A stretch of DNA of 64,000 nucleotides from an uncultured Holdemanella sp. (lineage in GTDB: Bacteria; Bacillota_I; Bacilli_A; Erysipelotrichales; Erysipelotrichaceae). The first letter of the stretch is position 1. Each line of letters starts with the position of its first letter. A program made the translations under genes and the position numbers. Shown in pieces: positions 37,368 to 47,205 of this stretch. The stretch is from assembly GCF_934754935.1 (NCBI RefSeq), contig NZ_CAKVJB010000005.1:1-64000 (forward strand), in the 5' to 3' direction. The notes below the pieces were generated by a model. It was not told the DNA's origin. It worked only from the letters and a program-made list of their open reading frames with translations, and searched no databases.

Positions 37368-38246
37368 ATGGATAACAAAAATAATGCTCGTTTAGGAAAA
37401 GGTTTGTCTAGTATTTTTGGGCAAGATGTTTCCAAGGTATTAGATGATATTCAAAATGGAGATATGGAAGTCGAAAGTCAACAACAGTCAAAGATTCCTG
37501 TAAATGAAATTCGTCCAAACCCATATCAGCCTCGTAAAGTATTTGATGATGAAGCATTAAAAGAATTAAGTTCATCCATTAAACAACATGGTGTATTTAC
37601 GCCTATTCTAGTTAAAAAAAGTATTCAGGGATATGATTTAATTGCCGGTGAAAGAAGACTTAGAGCTTCAAAACTTGCTGGATTAGAGAATATTCCAGCT
37701 ATCATTGTTGATTTTGATGATCAGGAAATGATGGAAATTGCGTTGTTAGAAAATATTCAACGTGAAGATTTAAATGTAATTGAAGAAGCAAAAGCTTATG
37801 AAAAATTGATTCAGCGTTTAGGATATACACAAGAACAATTGGCTCATCGTGTGGGAAAATCACGTGAACATATCACAAACTTATTGCGTCTATTAAAACT
37901 TCCTGAAGATGTACAGGAATATGTTGTAAATAAACAATTAAGTATGGGGCATGTTCGTGCTTTGTTGGGTCTTAAAACGGAATCTAGCATGCGTAAGATT
38001 GCTAAGCAGGCCATTGATCAAGGGTTGTCTGTGCGTAAAGTAGAACAAATTGTAAAGGATACAAATAATAAAAAAACGGTAGAAAAACCAAAGGAAGATA
38101 TTTATGTGAAAGCAGCGAAAGAAAAGCTACAAGAATTCTTCCAAACATCTGTATCTATCAGTAAAAATTCAATTTCTATTCATTATGAAAATAAAGAAGA
38201 CTTAAATCGAATACTAGAATTATTGAATCTAGTTGAAGAAGAATAA
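37368..38246 (+). CDS. parB: Chromosome partitioning protein ParB/Spo0J
   Basis: 292 residues. The N-terminal CTPase/ParB domain shows RPNPYQPRKVFDDE, GERRLRASKLAG and the LLENIQREDLN box; a KorB-like HTH (TQEQLAHRVGKSREHITNLL) and a C-terminal dimerisation helix follow. It binds parS near oriC, slides on DNA and loads SMC. The only parS-like candidate I noticed in the window is the degenerate one in gyrA. Confidence 0.94.
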   Translation: MDNKNNARLGKGLSSIFGQDVSKVLDDIQNGDMEVESQQQSKIPVNEIRPNPYQPRKVFDDEALKELSSSIKQHGVFTPILVKKSIQGYDLIAGERRLRASKLAGLENIPAIIVDFDDQEMMEIALLENIQREDLNVIEEAKAYEKLIQRLGYTQEQLAHRVGKSREHITNLLRLLKLPEDVQEYVVNKQLSMGHVRALLGLKTESSMRKIAKQAIDQGLSVRKVEQIVKDTNNKKTVEKPKEDIYVKAAKEKLQEFFQTSVSISKNSISIHYENKEDLNRILELLNLVEEE

Positions 38247-38260
38247 GTCTTCTTTTTTTG
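38236..38260 (+). terminator. Terminator after parB
   Basis: AGAAGA-ATAAG-TCTTCT followed by TTTTTT, over the parB stop codon. Its T-run touches the -35 of the glmS promoter. Confidence 0.7.
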
Positions 38261-38285
38261 ACATATGTATTATTTTTTGTATAAT
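38258..38285 (+). promoter_or_regulatory. Promoter of glmS
   Basis: TTGACA (38258-38263), 16 bases, TATAAT (38280-38285): both consensus hexamers. Transcription should start near 38292, about 26 bases before the ribozyme cleavage site. Confidence 0.8.
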
Positions 38286-38304
38286 ATTCATTATTCATGG
38301 AGTT

Positions 38305-38435
38305 GTAGTAAAAAAATAGCGCCAGGACTAGAAACTAGTTGACGAGGACCAGACTTATCGAAAGATTCGGCGGGTAGTCTGGAGGTTGATACAACCTTTA
38401 ACGATGGACAAAACCAATGTGTGAATATTGAACAA
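38305..38435 (+). ncRNA. glmS ribozyme (glucosamine-6-phosphate-activated)
   Basis: The leader contains the glmS ribozyme core: TAGCGCCAGGACTAG, TTGACGAGGACCAG, TTATCGAAAGATTCGGCGGG, and a 3' P3-P4 region with ACGATGGACAAAACC. By analogy with known ribozymes, self-cleavage would occur between A38318 and G38319 when glucosamine-6-phosphate binds, destabilising the mRNA. This matches the enzyme encoded downstream. Confidence 0.95.
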
Positions 38436-38445
38436 AGCCATTTAG

Positions 38446-38483
38446 TATCCTCCATGAAAATAATATAATAGGAGGATTTTTTT
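38446..38483 (+). promoter_or_regulatory. Terminator-like hairpin overlapping the glmS ribosome-binding site
   Basis: ATCCTCC (38447-38453) pairs with GGAGGAT (38471-38477) across a 17-base AT-rich loop, and seven T follow. The 3' arm is the Shine-Dalgarno sequence of glmS. The hairpin could hide the ribosome-binding site or act as an attenuator between ribozyme and gene. Confidence 0.6.
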
Positions 38484-38486
38484 ATA

Positions 38487-40292
38487 ATGTGTGGAATCAC
38501 AGCTTACGCGGGTAAAGAAAATGCTTTACCATTTTTATTGCAGGGGTTAGAAAAACTGGAGTATCGTGGATATGACTCTGCAGGAGTGACATTAGTTTCA
38601 AGTCATCATTTAGAAACGTATAAGGCCAAGGGACGCTTAACAAATTTAGAGGAAATATTATCCGAAAAAGAACATCCTGAACATACAGGAATTGGACATA
38701 CACGTTGGGCAACACATGGTGTTCCAAGTAATATGAATTCACATCCACATACAAATGAGAGTGAGACAATTTCAATTGTACATAATGGAATCATCGAAAA
38801 CTATGCATCCATCAAAGAATGCTTATTGGAACAGGGATATAAATTTCAATCACAGACAGATAGTGAAGTCATTGTTCATATGTTGGATTATTACTATCAA
38901 GGAGATATGATGTATGCCTTAAAGAAATGTGTACAATATCTTCAAGGAAGTTTTGCGTTATGTGTGGTTTGTACAGATTATCCAGACTGCGTATTTGTCG
39001 CAAAAAAAGAAAGTCCAATGATTGTTGGAAAAACCGATACGGCTGCTTTTTGTGCAAGTGATATTCCGGCTGTATTAGATTACACAAAGGATATTTGTGC
39101 TTTAGAAGATGATCAAATGGCTATTTTGAAACCAGGAAGTATTGAATTGTATGATTTCTTTGGAGATCCAGTAGATATGAAATGGACACATATTTCGTAT
39201 GATGCGTGTGCAGCTCAAAAAGGTGGATATGATACTTTTATGCAGAAGGAAATGCATGAACAACCATATGTAATCAAAGAAACACTAAGAGCTCATATTG
39301 AAAATAATTTGGCAATGCCAGAATTATCGGGTTTAGATGCTTCAAAAATCAATCAAATCTACTTTGTTGCATGCGGAACAGCTTATCATGCTAGTTTATA
39401 TGCTCAATATTTATTGCGTACATGGATCAATCAACCAATTTACTGCATTAGTGCAAGTGAGTTTAGATATGGAAATTATCGAATTGATGAAAACACTTTA
39501 TGCATCTTTGTTTCACAATCTGGAGAAACAGCCGATACTTTGGCGGCATTAAAACTTTCAAAAGAAAACAAAGCACAAACATTAGCTGTGACAAATGTAT
39601 TAGGCTCTAGTCTAGCTCGTTTATCTGATTTTGTATTATATACTTGTGCTGGGCCAGAAATTGCAGTCGCAAGTACGAAGGCATATACAACACAACTTGT
39701 GCTGTTGGCATGTTTATGTTTAAAACTTGCAGCATTATGTAATGGGGATGTAGAAAACAAATATAATATGATCGATCAGTTGAAACAAATGCCAGAAGTG
39801 GTAGAAGAAATGCTTCAACAAGAAGATAAAATGGCAGAATTTGCAAAACTATTAACGAATCAAAAAGATGCTTACTTTATTGGTAGACAATTGGATTATT
39901 TAAGTGTTTTAGAAGGGGCATTAAAACTAAAAGAAGTTTCTTATGTACATGCCGATGCATATATGGCTGGAGAATTAAAACATGGTCCTATCGCATTGAT
40001 TGAAAAAGATACGGTAGTGATTGCCTTAGCTACGCAGCCTAGTGTTGCACAAAAGACAATTTCAAATATTTTAGAAACAGTGGCTCGTGGGGCAAAAGTT
40101 ATTTTGATCACTTCAAAAAATCAGAATGCAGATGGCTTTGATTATGTAATTCGCATTCCAGATGTGGATCCACTATTGAGTTGTATTCCAGCAACTGTCT
40201 TGTTGCAAGAACTTGCATATTATGTCGCAAAAGAAAAAGGCTGCGATGTTGATAAACCTCGTAACCTTGCGAAAAGTGTAACTGTAGAATAA
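38487..40292 (+). CDS. glmS: Glutamine-fructose-6-phosphate aminotransferase
   Basis: 601 residues. First step of amino-sugar synthesis: makes glucosamine-6-phosphate from fructose-6-phosphate and glutamine. The N-terminal class II glutamine amidotransferase starts with the catalytic Cys2 (MCGITAYAG) and contains GHTRWATHGVP. The C-terminal part has two SIS domains (CGTAYHASLYAQYLL, SQSGETADTLAAL) and ends KSVTVE, the conserved C-terminus. Controlled by the ribozyme upstream. The stop abuts the stop of the convergent gene without any gap. Confidence 0.97.
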   Translation: MCGITAYAGKENALPFLLQGLEKLEYRGYDSAGVTLVSSHHLETYKAKGRLTNLEEILSEKEHPEHTGIGHTRWATHGVPSNMNSHPHTNESETISIVHNGIIENYASIKECLLEQGYKFQSQTDSEVIVHMLDYYYQGDMMYALKKCVQYLQGSFALCVVCTDYPDCVFVAKKESPMIVGKTDTAAFCASDIPAVLDYTKDICALEDDQMAILKPGSIELYDFFGDPVDMKWTHISYDACAAQKGGYDTFMQKEMHEQPYVIKETLRAHIENNLAMPELSGLDASKINQIYFVACGTAYHASLYAQYLLRTWINQPIYCISASEFRYGNYRIDENTLCIFVSQSGETADTLAALKLSKENKAQTLAVTNVLGSSLARLSDFVLYTCAGPEIAVASTKAYTTQLVLLACLCLKLAALCNGDVENKYNMIDQLKQMPEVVEEMLQQEDKMAEFAKLLTNQKDAYFIGRQLDYLSVLEGALKLKEVSYVHADAYMAGELKHGPIALIEKDTVVIALATQPSVAQKTISNILETVARGAKVILITSKNQNADGFDYVIRIPDVDPLLSCIPATVLLQELAYYVAKEKGCDVDKPRNLAKSVTVE

Positions 40293-40814
40293 TTATTCTT
40301 TAATTTCAGTAATAATGTAGTGAATGGTTTGATCTAAACCATGTTCAGATAAATATTTTAATAAATGATGGATGAGGGCGTCTGTTTCGGGATGAATCAG
40401 AATTTTACCTCGTCCATTTTCATAATATTCTAATGCGCTAGAATCCGTATATTTTTCTTTTTGATAGATCATACTTGCGGCGACTCGATCGCAAAACATT
40501 TCAATGACATAATTTGTAGGCATTTTACATGCATAAATACCATCTACGCCAAAATCAAGCCAATATTCCCAATGATGTTTGTTTCTTCCTTTGTGGTGTA
40601 ACCATCCTAAAGAATAGCCTTTCTCTTCTTTTTCAGCATCAATAGGAGAGCGGAATCCTTGGTAGTAATGAAAACCTGTTTTTAATTCGATATAGGAATA
40701 TTTGCTTAAGTCATGGAGTAATCCTTGTTTATATAAATGACAGCGAAAACATAAGTATGTAACTTTTACTTTGTGTTTATTGATTGTATGTAAATGGGCT
40801 AATGCTTTATTCAT
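40293..40814 (-). CDS. DUF5662 family protein
   Basis: 173 residues rich in His and Tyr, with CHLYKQGLLHDLSKYSYIE and SLGWLHHKGRNKHHWEYW segments, matching the DUF5662 family as I know it. The H-x-HD-like spacing suggests a metal-binding, HD-like helical fold, but no function is established. It converges on glmS with zero spacing; the two stop codons lie in the palindrome GAATAATTATTC. AAGAAAGAAGTGAAG precedes the ATG at 40814. Confidence 0.75.
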   Translation of the reverse strand: MNKALAHLHTINKHKVKVTYLCFRCHLYKQGLLHDLSKYSYIELKTGFHYYQGFRSPIDAEKEEKGYSLGWLHHKGRNKHHWEYWLDFGVDGIYACKMPTNYVIEMFCDRVAASMIYQKEKYTDSSALEYYENGRGKILIHPETDALIHHLLKYLSEHGLDQTIHYIITEIKE

Positions 40815-40854
40815 AACTTCACTTCTTTCTTGATTATTTTAGCATAGAACAAGA

Positions 40855-40893
40855 AAACCATTCTAGTGTTGGCGTCTAGAATGGCTTCTTTTT
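40855..40893 (+). terminator. Hairpin with T-tract, possible distal terminator of glmS
   Basis: CCATTCTAG (40858-40866) and CTAGAATGG (40876-40884) form a perfect 9-bp stem, followed on the plus strand by CTTCTTTTT and preceded by AAAA. No plus-strand gene ends here. It would stop glmS readthrough after crossing the DUF5662 gene antisense, or terminate in the minus direction. Confidence 0.55.
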
Positions 40894-41313
40894 GTTTATT
40901 ATTATTATTTATTAGGAGAGAGATATGAATATTGGTTTATTTCTATATTCATTGCTTTATCTTTAAGGCACTTATAGAATATCATTCCATGTTGTCATAA
41001 ATTTAGTATAACTTTGGTAAATGTTGTGAAATCAAAATGAATTATGTGAAATTGTAAAGTAAACCATTTTCATAAGTTAGAATAAGTTTTTTCTTGAAAT
41101 ATGAATAAAGGATGATTGGATTTAAAATGAACTAGATTTTCATGATTTACATAAAAATCTAGTGTTTATAGACAAATGTTTATAAGAAAAACACGAAAAC
41201 TTAATTGTAAGCGAATACAATGAAAATACTTGATATAAAGACAAAATGATGCGTTATGTTCATGAAAAATATACATTAATGTAAAATTGTATGTAAAAAT
41301 TTTTCTTAAACCC
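40894..41313. other. AT-rich non-coding gap before the opp operon
   Basis: No gene of normal size is visible. It contains a 13-codon frame at 40925-40966 with AGGAGAGAG before it, probably chance, and a perfect inverted repeat CTAGATTTT/AAAATCTAG (41132-41140 with 41154-41162) without a T-run. The rest is featureless AT-rich sequence and may include regulatory sites for oppA. Confidence 0.5.
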
Positions 41314-41342
41314 TTGAAAACGTGTTTCTAACATAGTATAAT
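41314..41342 (+). promoter_or_regulatory. Promoter of oppA
   Basis: TTGAAA (41314-41319), 17 bases, TATAAT (41337-41342), 40 bases before the oppA start. Confidence 0.8.
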
Positions 41343-41382
41343 TTCATCACACATAGTGAGCAGACTATAGGAGGAAAGAGAA

Positions 41383-43095
41383 ATGAATAAACAAAGAATT
41401 GTTGCTGGTTTAGCATCTGTAGCAATGGCTTCTACTTTAGTAGCATGTTCAGGCGGATCTAGCAGTAACGCAAAAACATTAACAGTATCTGTAAACCAAA
41501 GTTTAACTGGACAGTTTACACCTCAATATGCATCAAGTGCTTATGATCAATATGTAGTAAACTTATGCTATGAATCAATGTTAAAGTACAATGCGGATAA
41601 CGAATTGGTACCAGAATTGGCTAAAGATTTACCAGAAGTAAGTGAAGATGGTTTAACATTAACTTACAAATTGGAAAAAGGACACAAATTCAGTGATGGA
41701 ACTGAAGTAACTTCAAAAGACGTTAAATTTACATTCGCAACATTAGCTGACCCAAGCTATGCTGGTCCTAATGGTGGTGGATTGGAAAACCTAGTAGGAT
41801 ATAAAGAATATAATAGCGGAGCTGCTAAAGAATTAACTGGTATTGAAACTCCAGATGATTACACAGTAGTATTCCACTTAGTATCGCCTCAAATCGATGC
41901 AGTCTCAACATTTGGTGGAATGGGAATCACTAGTGCAGATCACTACTCAAAATACAAACAAGGTAAAGTAAAAGTTGTTGAAAAGAACCAAGAAGAATCA
42001 TGTGGTTCTGGTGCTTACCAAATAAAGAGCTATGATAAAGCAAGTGGAGCTTCATTTGTTCGTAATGAAGAATTCAAACGTGAAAAGGGACAATACCAAG
42101 TAGATCAAATCATTATTAAGAAAACAGATGTAACTACAGAAGTTTCTGAATTGAAAAAAGGAACAGTTGATTTAATTCCAGATGTAATTGAAACAAATAA
42201 AGTAAGTGAAGCGAGTCAAGATAAAAACATGGCATTCAACTACTACTCTCGTAGTGCTGTTGGTTTTGTAGCTATGAACGCTAACAATGGAGCTACAGCT
42301 GACAAAGCTGTACGTCAAGCATTGATGTATGCGACAGATCGTCAAGGATTCTGTGATTCATACTTCGGATGGGATAAAAAAGCAAGTGACGAAGTTAAAA
42401 AAGTTAAAGGTGGATATGTACCAGCTGCATACTGGAATCCAGCATCAGTAAACTCTGGTGCCGTTGTTCGTAATGAAGAAACAATCGATGGATTAAATAC
42501 ATATGCATTTGATATGGATAAAGCGAACCAAGTATTAGATGAAGCTGGTTGGGTTCGTGGTGCTGATGGAATCCGTGAAAAAGACGGACAAAAATTAGAA
42601 ATCAAATTCTTATGTTCAGAAGGTAACTCAGTACTTGAAACATTAATTCCTATGGTTAAGAAAACTTATCTAGATTTAGGTGTTGATTTGAAACAAACTA
42701 CAGTTGACTTCTCTACATTATTAAGCAACATTCAAGATGAAAGCCACGATAGCGAATGGAATATGTGTTTCTTAGCTACTGGATTTACAAATAACCAAGA
42801 TACTTCAGCTAATGATTCATATACAAATAATCCAGATAACATGGCTGTAAATAACTACTCTCGTGTTAATGATCAAGCATTGGTTGACCAATTGACAAAA
42901 GCTCGTGCTGATTCAGATGCTGCTCAATCAAAAGCTGATTATGTTGAAGCTATGAAGATGGCTGCTGATGATGCAGGATACATGCCAGTTTACTCAGGTA
43001 TGCAGTTCAACCTTTACAATAAGAGAGTTGACTTGACTGGAACAGGAACATTACGTAACTGGTCTCAATCAATGGATACAATTACTGTAAAATAA
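41383..43095 (+). CDS. oppA: Oligopeptide ABC transporter substrate-binding lipoprotein
   Basis: A 570-residue family 5 solute-binding protein. The signal peptide ends in the lipobox LVAC (Cys22), then a Ser/Gly-rich linker. The body contains YKLEKGHKFSDGTEVTSKDV and KAVRQALMYATDR, typical of peptide- or nickel-binding family members. It captures peptides outside the cell for OppBCDF. AGGAGGAAAGAGAA precedes the ATG. A 180-base gap with a hairpin separates it from oppB, consistent with higher expression of the binding protein. Confidence 0.9.
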   Translation: MNKQRIVAGLASVAMASTLVACSGGSSSNAKTLTVSVNQSLTGQFTPQYASSAYDQYVVNLCYESMLKYNADNELVPELAKDLPEVSEDGLTLTYKLEKGHKFSDGTEVTSKDVKFTFATLADPSYAGPNGGGLENLVGYKEYNSGAAKELTGIETPDDYTVVFHLVSPQIDAVSTFGGMGITSADHYSKYKQGKVKVVEKNQEESCGSGAYQIKSYDKASGASFVRNEEFKREKGQYQVDQIIIKKTDVTTEVSELKKGTVDLIPDVIETNKVSEASQDKNMAFNYYSRSAVGFVAMNANNGATADKAVRQALMYATDRQGFCDSYFGWDKKASDEVKKVKGGYVPAAYWNPASVNSGAVVRNEETIDGLNTYAFDMDKANQVLDEAGWVRGADGIREKDGQKLEIKFLCSEGNSVLETLIPMVKKTYLDLGVDLKQTTVDFSTLLSNIQDESHDSEWNMCFLATGFTNNQDTSANDSYTNNPDNMAVNNYSRVNDQALVDQLTKARADSDAAQSKADYVEAMKMAADDAGYMPVYSGMQFNLYNKRVDLTGTGTLRNWSQSMDTITVK

Positions 43096-43214
43096 ATTTA
43101 AAAATTGCACAAAGATGTGTTAAAATAGTGGATGTTAAAGGACGAATGTTCATTGACAGAAACGCTGCAACGTTAAATAGTCTGCATGAAAACTCGTGGA
43201 TTGTTTATAAAATT

Positions 43215-43241
43215 AAGGGCAAGCCGTATTGACTTGCTCTT
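43215..43241 (+). other. Hairpin between oppA and oppB
   Basis: AAGGGCAAG and CTTGCTCTT pair with one G-T, loop CCGTATTGA. There is no T-run, so it may be a processing or 3'-stabilising hairpin for the oppA message rather than a full terminator. The rest of the 180-base gap shows nothing I recognise. Confidence 0.4.
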
Positions 43242-43275
43242 ATATGCATTTAGTGGATAGAAAGGATCGATAACT

Positions 43276-44259
43276 ATGCTAAAGTATGTATTAAAAAGAA
43301 TTTTAGCGATGATTCCTGTCCTTTTCATCATTTCAATCGTTATTTTCGGTACCGTAAAGGCGATGCCAGGTGATGAGGTAACAGCTTACTTTGGAGCCGG
43401 TTCAAAGGTTACACAAGAGCAACGTGATCACGTTCGTGAGTTGTTAGGATTGGATAAATCGTTACCTGAACAATATGTACGTTGGGTTGGACGTATGTGT
43501 ACAGGAGATTTAGGGTCAAGTATTACCCTTAAAAAACCAGTTGGAACTATTATTGGTGACTATGTATGGAATACATTCTATTTGAATGTTGTTTCTTTAA
43601 TAGTGGCTTTGATTTTTGCCATTCCAGTTGGAATTAAGCAAGCCGTAAAGAAAGGTTCAGTGTTTGATAACTTCTGGACAGTATTTTCATTGTTAGGAAT
43701 AAGTGTTCCAACATTCTTCTTTGCCTTAGTATTAATTTTCTTCATTGGTTTGAACATCCCAGGTATGCCAATCAATGGAATGCGTGACACAATGCTTTCA
43801 AGCTTTGGTTACTCAAGTATTTTCCAAGAAATTGGAGATATCGCATTACACTCAATTTTACCTGTAATCGTATTGGCGTTTAGTTCATTTGCGTCATTCT
43901 CACGTTATGTACGTAACTCTATGGTTGAAGTCATCAACATGGATTATGTTCGTACAGCACGTTCAAAGGGTCTTAAAGAAAAGACTGTTATTTACAAACA
44001 TGCATTTAAAAATGCTCAAATTCCTTTAGTAACATTACTAGGATTATACATTCCATCATTGTTCTCAGGAGCCGTAATTTTGGAATCTGTATTTATCTGG
44101 CCAGGAATTGGTAAAGTATTAATCGATGCGATCAACCAACGTGATAACTCTTTAGTTATGGCTTGTTTGATGTTTAGTGCCTTGTTGATGTTGTTAGGTA
44201 ACTTATTGTCTGACGTTTGTTATACATTAGTTGACCCACGTATCAAGGTTGATGAATAG
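43276..44259 (+). CDS. oppB: Oligopeptide ABC transporter permease OppB
   Basis: 327 residues, six membrane helices, starting MLKYVLKRILAMIPVLFIIS. The ABC-permease EAA-type loop is DYVRTARSKGLKEKTVIYKH. Also contains LGLDKSLPEQYVRW, typical of OppB/DppB. Pairs with OppC to form the channel. AGAAAGGATCG precedes the ATG; oppC follows after 13 bases. Confidence 0.93.
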   Translation: MLKYVLKRILAMIPVLFIISIVIFGTVKAMPGDEVTAYFGAGSKVTQEQRDHVRELLGLDKSLPEQYVRWVGRMCTGDLGSSITLKKPVGTIIGDYVWNTFYLNVVSLIVALIFAIPVGIKQAVKKGSVFDNFWTVFSLLGISVPTFFFALVLIFFIGLNIPGMPINGMRDTMLSSFGYSSIFQEIGDIALHSILPVIVLAFSSFASFSRYVRNSMVEVINMDYVRTARSKGLKEKTVIYKHAFKNAQIPLVTLLGLYIPSLFSGAVILESVFIWPGIGKVLIDAINQRDNSLVMACLMFSALLMLLGNLLSDVCYTLVDPRIKVDE

Positions 44260-44272
44260 GAGGGAACTATAG

Positions 44273-45184
44273 ATGGCTAAAAAAGATGCTGTTGTTTTAG
44301 AATCTGGTGAAAAAATTGAATCTATAGGTCCTTGGACCATCGCATGGCGTAAGTTTAGACAAAACCGTGTTGCCATGGCAGGTTTGATTATTTTTATTTT
44401 AATTGTTATTGCTGTTATTGTGATTCCACCAATGCTTGGATATAGCGTAAATGACTATGATTTATCAAATCCTAACTTAGCTCCAGGAGGCGAACACTTG
44501 TTAGGTACAGATAAACAAGGTCGTGACTGCTTATTCCGTCTATTCTTAGGTGGACGTATTTCAATTATGGTTGGTGTTATTGCCGCTGTTATTACTGTAA
44601 TTTTAGGATGTACTATTGGTGGTATCTCTGGATACTATGGTGGAAAATTGGATAACTTATTAATGCGTTTTGCAGAAATTGTTTATTCATTACCATTTAC
44701 ACCAATGATTATTGCGGTTGCTGCAACAATGTTGTGGGTTCCACAAAGTCAAAAAATGTACACTGTATCATTATTGATTGGTTTATTATCATGGCCAGGA
44801 CTTGCTCGTTTAGTTCGTGGACAGATTTTGACTTTACGTGAACAAGAATTTATGCAAGCTTGTGAAGCTTTAGGTATTTCAGATTTTTCAAAAATCTTTA
44901 AACACTTACTTCCAAACGTTATTTCTTTAGTAATCGTAAATGCTACACTTCAAATGGCAAGTGCTATCTTGACTGAGGCTGGTTTATCATTCTTAGGTAT
45001 GGGTGTTACGGCACCAACTCCTTCATGGGGTAACTTAATGAACTTGGCACGTGATTCTTACGTGTTCCAAAACTATCCTTGGGAATGGATCCCTGCAGGT
45101 TTAATGTGTTTATTAACTGTAATCTCTATCAACTTAATTGGTGAAGGTTTACGTGATGCATTCGACCCTAAAGAATTACAGTAG
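44273..45184 (+). CDS. oppC: Oligopeptide ABC transporter permease OppC
   Basis: 303 residues with an N-terminal OppC-N domain (WRKFRQNRVAMAGLIIF), LLGTDKQGRDCLFRLFLGG and the EAA loop QEFMQACEALGISDFSKIFK. Six predicted membrane helices. Second channel subunit of the peptide transporter. Good site GGAGGG before the ATG; oppD follows after 15 bases. Confidence 0.93.
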   Translation: MAKKDAVVLESGEKIESIGPWTIAWRKFRQNRVAMAGLIIFILIVIAVIVIPPMLGYSVNDYDLSNPNLAPGGEHLLGTDKQGRDCLFRLFLGGRISIMVGVIAAVITVILGCTIGGISGYYGGKLDNLLMRFAEIVYSLPFTPMIIAVAATMLWVPQSQKMYTVSLLIGLLSWPGLARLVRGQILTLREQEFMQACEALGISDFSKIFKHLLPNVISLVIVNATLQMASAILTEAGLSFLGMGVTAPTPSWGNLMNLARDSYVFQNYPWEWIPAGLMCLLTVISINLIGEGLRDAFDPKELQ

Positions 45185-45199
45185 TAAGGAGGATACACA

Positions 45200-46219
45200 A
45201 TGTCTGTAAATAAAAAAGTAATTAAAGTGGAAGACCTTCGTGTATACTTCCATACAAAAAAAGGTGATTCAAAAGCAGTTGATGGAAACCACTTTACAAT
45301 GTATGAAAATGAAACACTTGCGATTGTAGGTGAATCAGGTTGTGGTAAATCAGTAACTGCCATGTCTATTTTAGGCTTAGTAAGTGAACCAGGAGAAATC
45401 ATGCCTGGATCAAAAATCGTATATATGGGAAATGTAGATCGTGATGAAGATGGTTTAAACTTGGCTACAGCTACAGATGAACAAATTCGTCACATTCGTG
45501 GTAACGAAATCTCTATGATTTTCCAGGAACCAATGTCAAGTTTGAACCCAGTTATTACAGTTGGGGATCAAATTATGGAAAACATTTTAACTCACGAAGA
45601 AGTTTCTAAAGAAGAGGCAAAACAGCGTGCAGTTGAATTGTTGTCAGAAGTTGGTATTTCTCGTCCAGAAAAAGTTGTTGATAACTATCCATTCCAATTA
45701 TCAGGTGGTATGTGTCAGCGTGTTATGATTGCGATGGCTTTATCTTGTCATCCAAAATTATTGATTGCGGATGAGCCTACAACAGCCCTAGACGTAACAA
45801 TTCAGGCTCAGATTCTTTCTTTAATGAACAAATTAAAGAATGAAACAGGTACATCAATCATGTTGATTACACACGACTTAGGTGTAGTTGCCCAGGTTGC
45901 TGATAATGTTAACGTTATGTATGCAGGTAAAGTTGTTGAAACAGCTCCAGTTGAAGAATTGTTCAGCAATCCTAAACACCCATATACTATTGGATTAATG
46001 AATTCAATGCCTTCATTAGCTGAAGAAGGTAAACGTTTAAATACAATTGAAGGTAGCGTACCTAACCCATTGTATTTACCAGAAGGATGCTACTTTGCAG
46101 ATCGTTGTCCATATGTAACAGATCGTTGTAAAAAAGGTCAACCAACAGATACAAAGGTTAAATCACGTCACCACGTATGGTGCTTCAAAGTTGAAGAAGA
46201 AATGAAACAGGAGGGATAG
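45200..46219 (+). CDS. oppD: Oligopeptide ABC transporter ATPase OppD
   Basis: 339 residues: Walker [13 protein letters not shown], signature [16 protein letters not shown], Walker [13 protein letters not shown], switch His in LITHDLG, and the C-terminal oligopeptide/dipeptide domain with cysteines in [14 protein letters not shown], which in relatives binds an iron-sulfur cluster. Drives peptide import with OppF. The next gene starts 2 bases downstream. Confidence 0.94.
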   Translation: MSVNKKVIKVEDLRVYFHTKKGDSKAVDGNHFTMYENETLAIVGESGCGKSVTAMSILGLVSEPGEIMPGSKIVYMGNVDRDEDGLNLATATDEQIRHIRGNEISMIFQEPMSSLNPVITVGDQIMENILTHEEVSKEEAKQRAVELLSEVGISRPEKVVDNYPFQLSGGMCQRVMIAMALSCHPKLLIADEPTTALDVTIQAQILSLMNKLKNETGTSIMLITHDLGVVAQVADNVNVMYAGKVVETAPVEELFSNPKHPYTIGLMNSMPSLAEEGKRLNTIEGSVPNPLYLPEGCYFADRCPYVTDRCKKGQPTDTKVKSRHHVWCFKVEEEMKQEG

Positions 46220-46221
46220 TC

Positions 46222-47205
46222 ATGGCAGAAAAAAGAAAAATTCTTGAAGTTAAAAACCTAAAAAAATACTTCCCTCTAAAAAAAGGAAAATATAAAGAAG
46301 GCGACCCATGTGTTAAGGCCGTAGACGATATTACTTTCGATTTATATGAAGGTGAAACATTAGGTCTAGTAGGTGAATCAGGTTGTGGTAAATCTACTTT
46401 AGGTCGTACAATTATTCGTCTTTATGAACCAACAAGTGGAGAAGTAATCTTCGAAGGTGAAGATGTCGCAAAAAAATCTCGTAAAGAAATGCGTGCTTTA
46501 CGTGAAGAAATGCAGTTCATTTTCCAGGATCCATATTCTTCATTGAATCCTCGTATGACTGTATTTAATATTTTGGCTGAACCATTGATTGCTCACGGAA
46601 AATTCAAACGTGGTCCAGAACTAGATGCATATGTTAAAAACTTAATGGACCGTTGTGGTTTACCAAGCTATTATTGCTATCGTTATCCTCACCAATTCTC
46701 AGGTGGACAAAGACAACGTATTGGTATCGCACGTTCTTTGGCTTTAGATCCAAGCTTCATTATTTGTGATGAACCAGTAAGTGCATTGGACGTTTCTATC
46801 CAGTCACAGATCATCAACTTAATGAAAGACATGCAGGAAGAAAAGAATATTTCTTATATCTTCATTTCACACGACTTGTCAGTTGTAAAACATATTTCTG
46901 ACCGTGTAGGTGTAATGTATTTAGGTAGTATGATGGAACTTGCTGATAAGAATGAAATCTATTCGAACCCTCAACACCCTTATACAAGAGCGTTGATTGG
47001 TGCAATTCCTTTACCAGATCCTACAAAACGTAAAGAAATGAAAGTTATTCAAGGTGAAATTCCAAGTAACGTAAATATTCCTAAGGGATGTAAATTCAAC
47101 CCTCGTTGCCCATTTGCGAAAGACATTTGTCGTGAACAAGAACCAGCAACTAAAGAGGTTAAGCCAAACCACTTCGTTAAGTGTCACTTTGGAGGTGAAT
47201 TCTAA
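46222..47205 (+). CDS. oppF: Oligopeptide ABC transporter ATPase OppF
   Basis: 327 residues: Walker [14 protein letters not shown], signature [16 protein letters not shown], Walker [14 protein letters not shown]-terminal [14 protein letters not shown] cysteine motif. Second ATPase of the transporter. Its stop TAA overlaps the start of the small membrane protein by one base (TAATG). Confidence 0.94.
   Translation: MAEKRKILEVKNLKKYFPLKKGKYKEGDPCVKAVDDITFDLYEGETLGLVGESGCGKSTLGRTIIRLYEPTSGEVIFEGEDVAKKSRKEMRALREEMQFIFQDPYSSLNPRMTVFNILAEPLIAHGKFKRGPELDAYVKNLMDRCGLPSYYCYRYPHQFSGGQRQRIGIARSLALDPSFIICDEPVSALDVSIQSQIINLMKDMQEEKNISYIFISHDLSVVKHISDRVGVMYLGSMMELADKNEIYSNPQHPYTRALIGAIPLPDPTKRKEMKVIQGEIPSNVNIPKGCKFNPRCPFAKDICREQEPATKEVKPNHFVKCHFGGEF

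Noticed and set aside
37855..37870. TCACGTGAA core in parB as a parS site
   Set aside because: Only the 9-base core matches; both arms depart from consensus, so it is weaker than the gyrA candidate.
40925..40966. 13-residue frame after AGGAGAGAG
   Set aside because: Very short, in an AT-rich gap, with no supporting promoter or context.
41132..41162. Perfect inverted repeat CTAGATTTT/AAAATCTAG as a terminator
   Set aside because: No T-run follows on either strand and no gene ends nearby; it may be an operator but nothing supports it.
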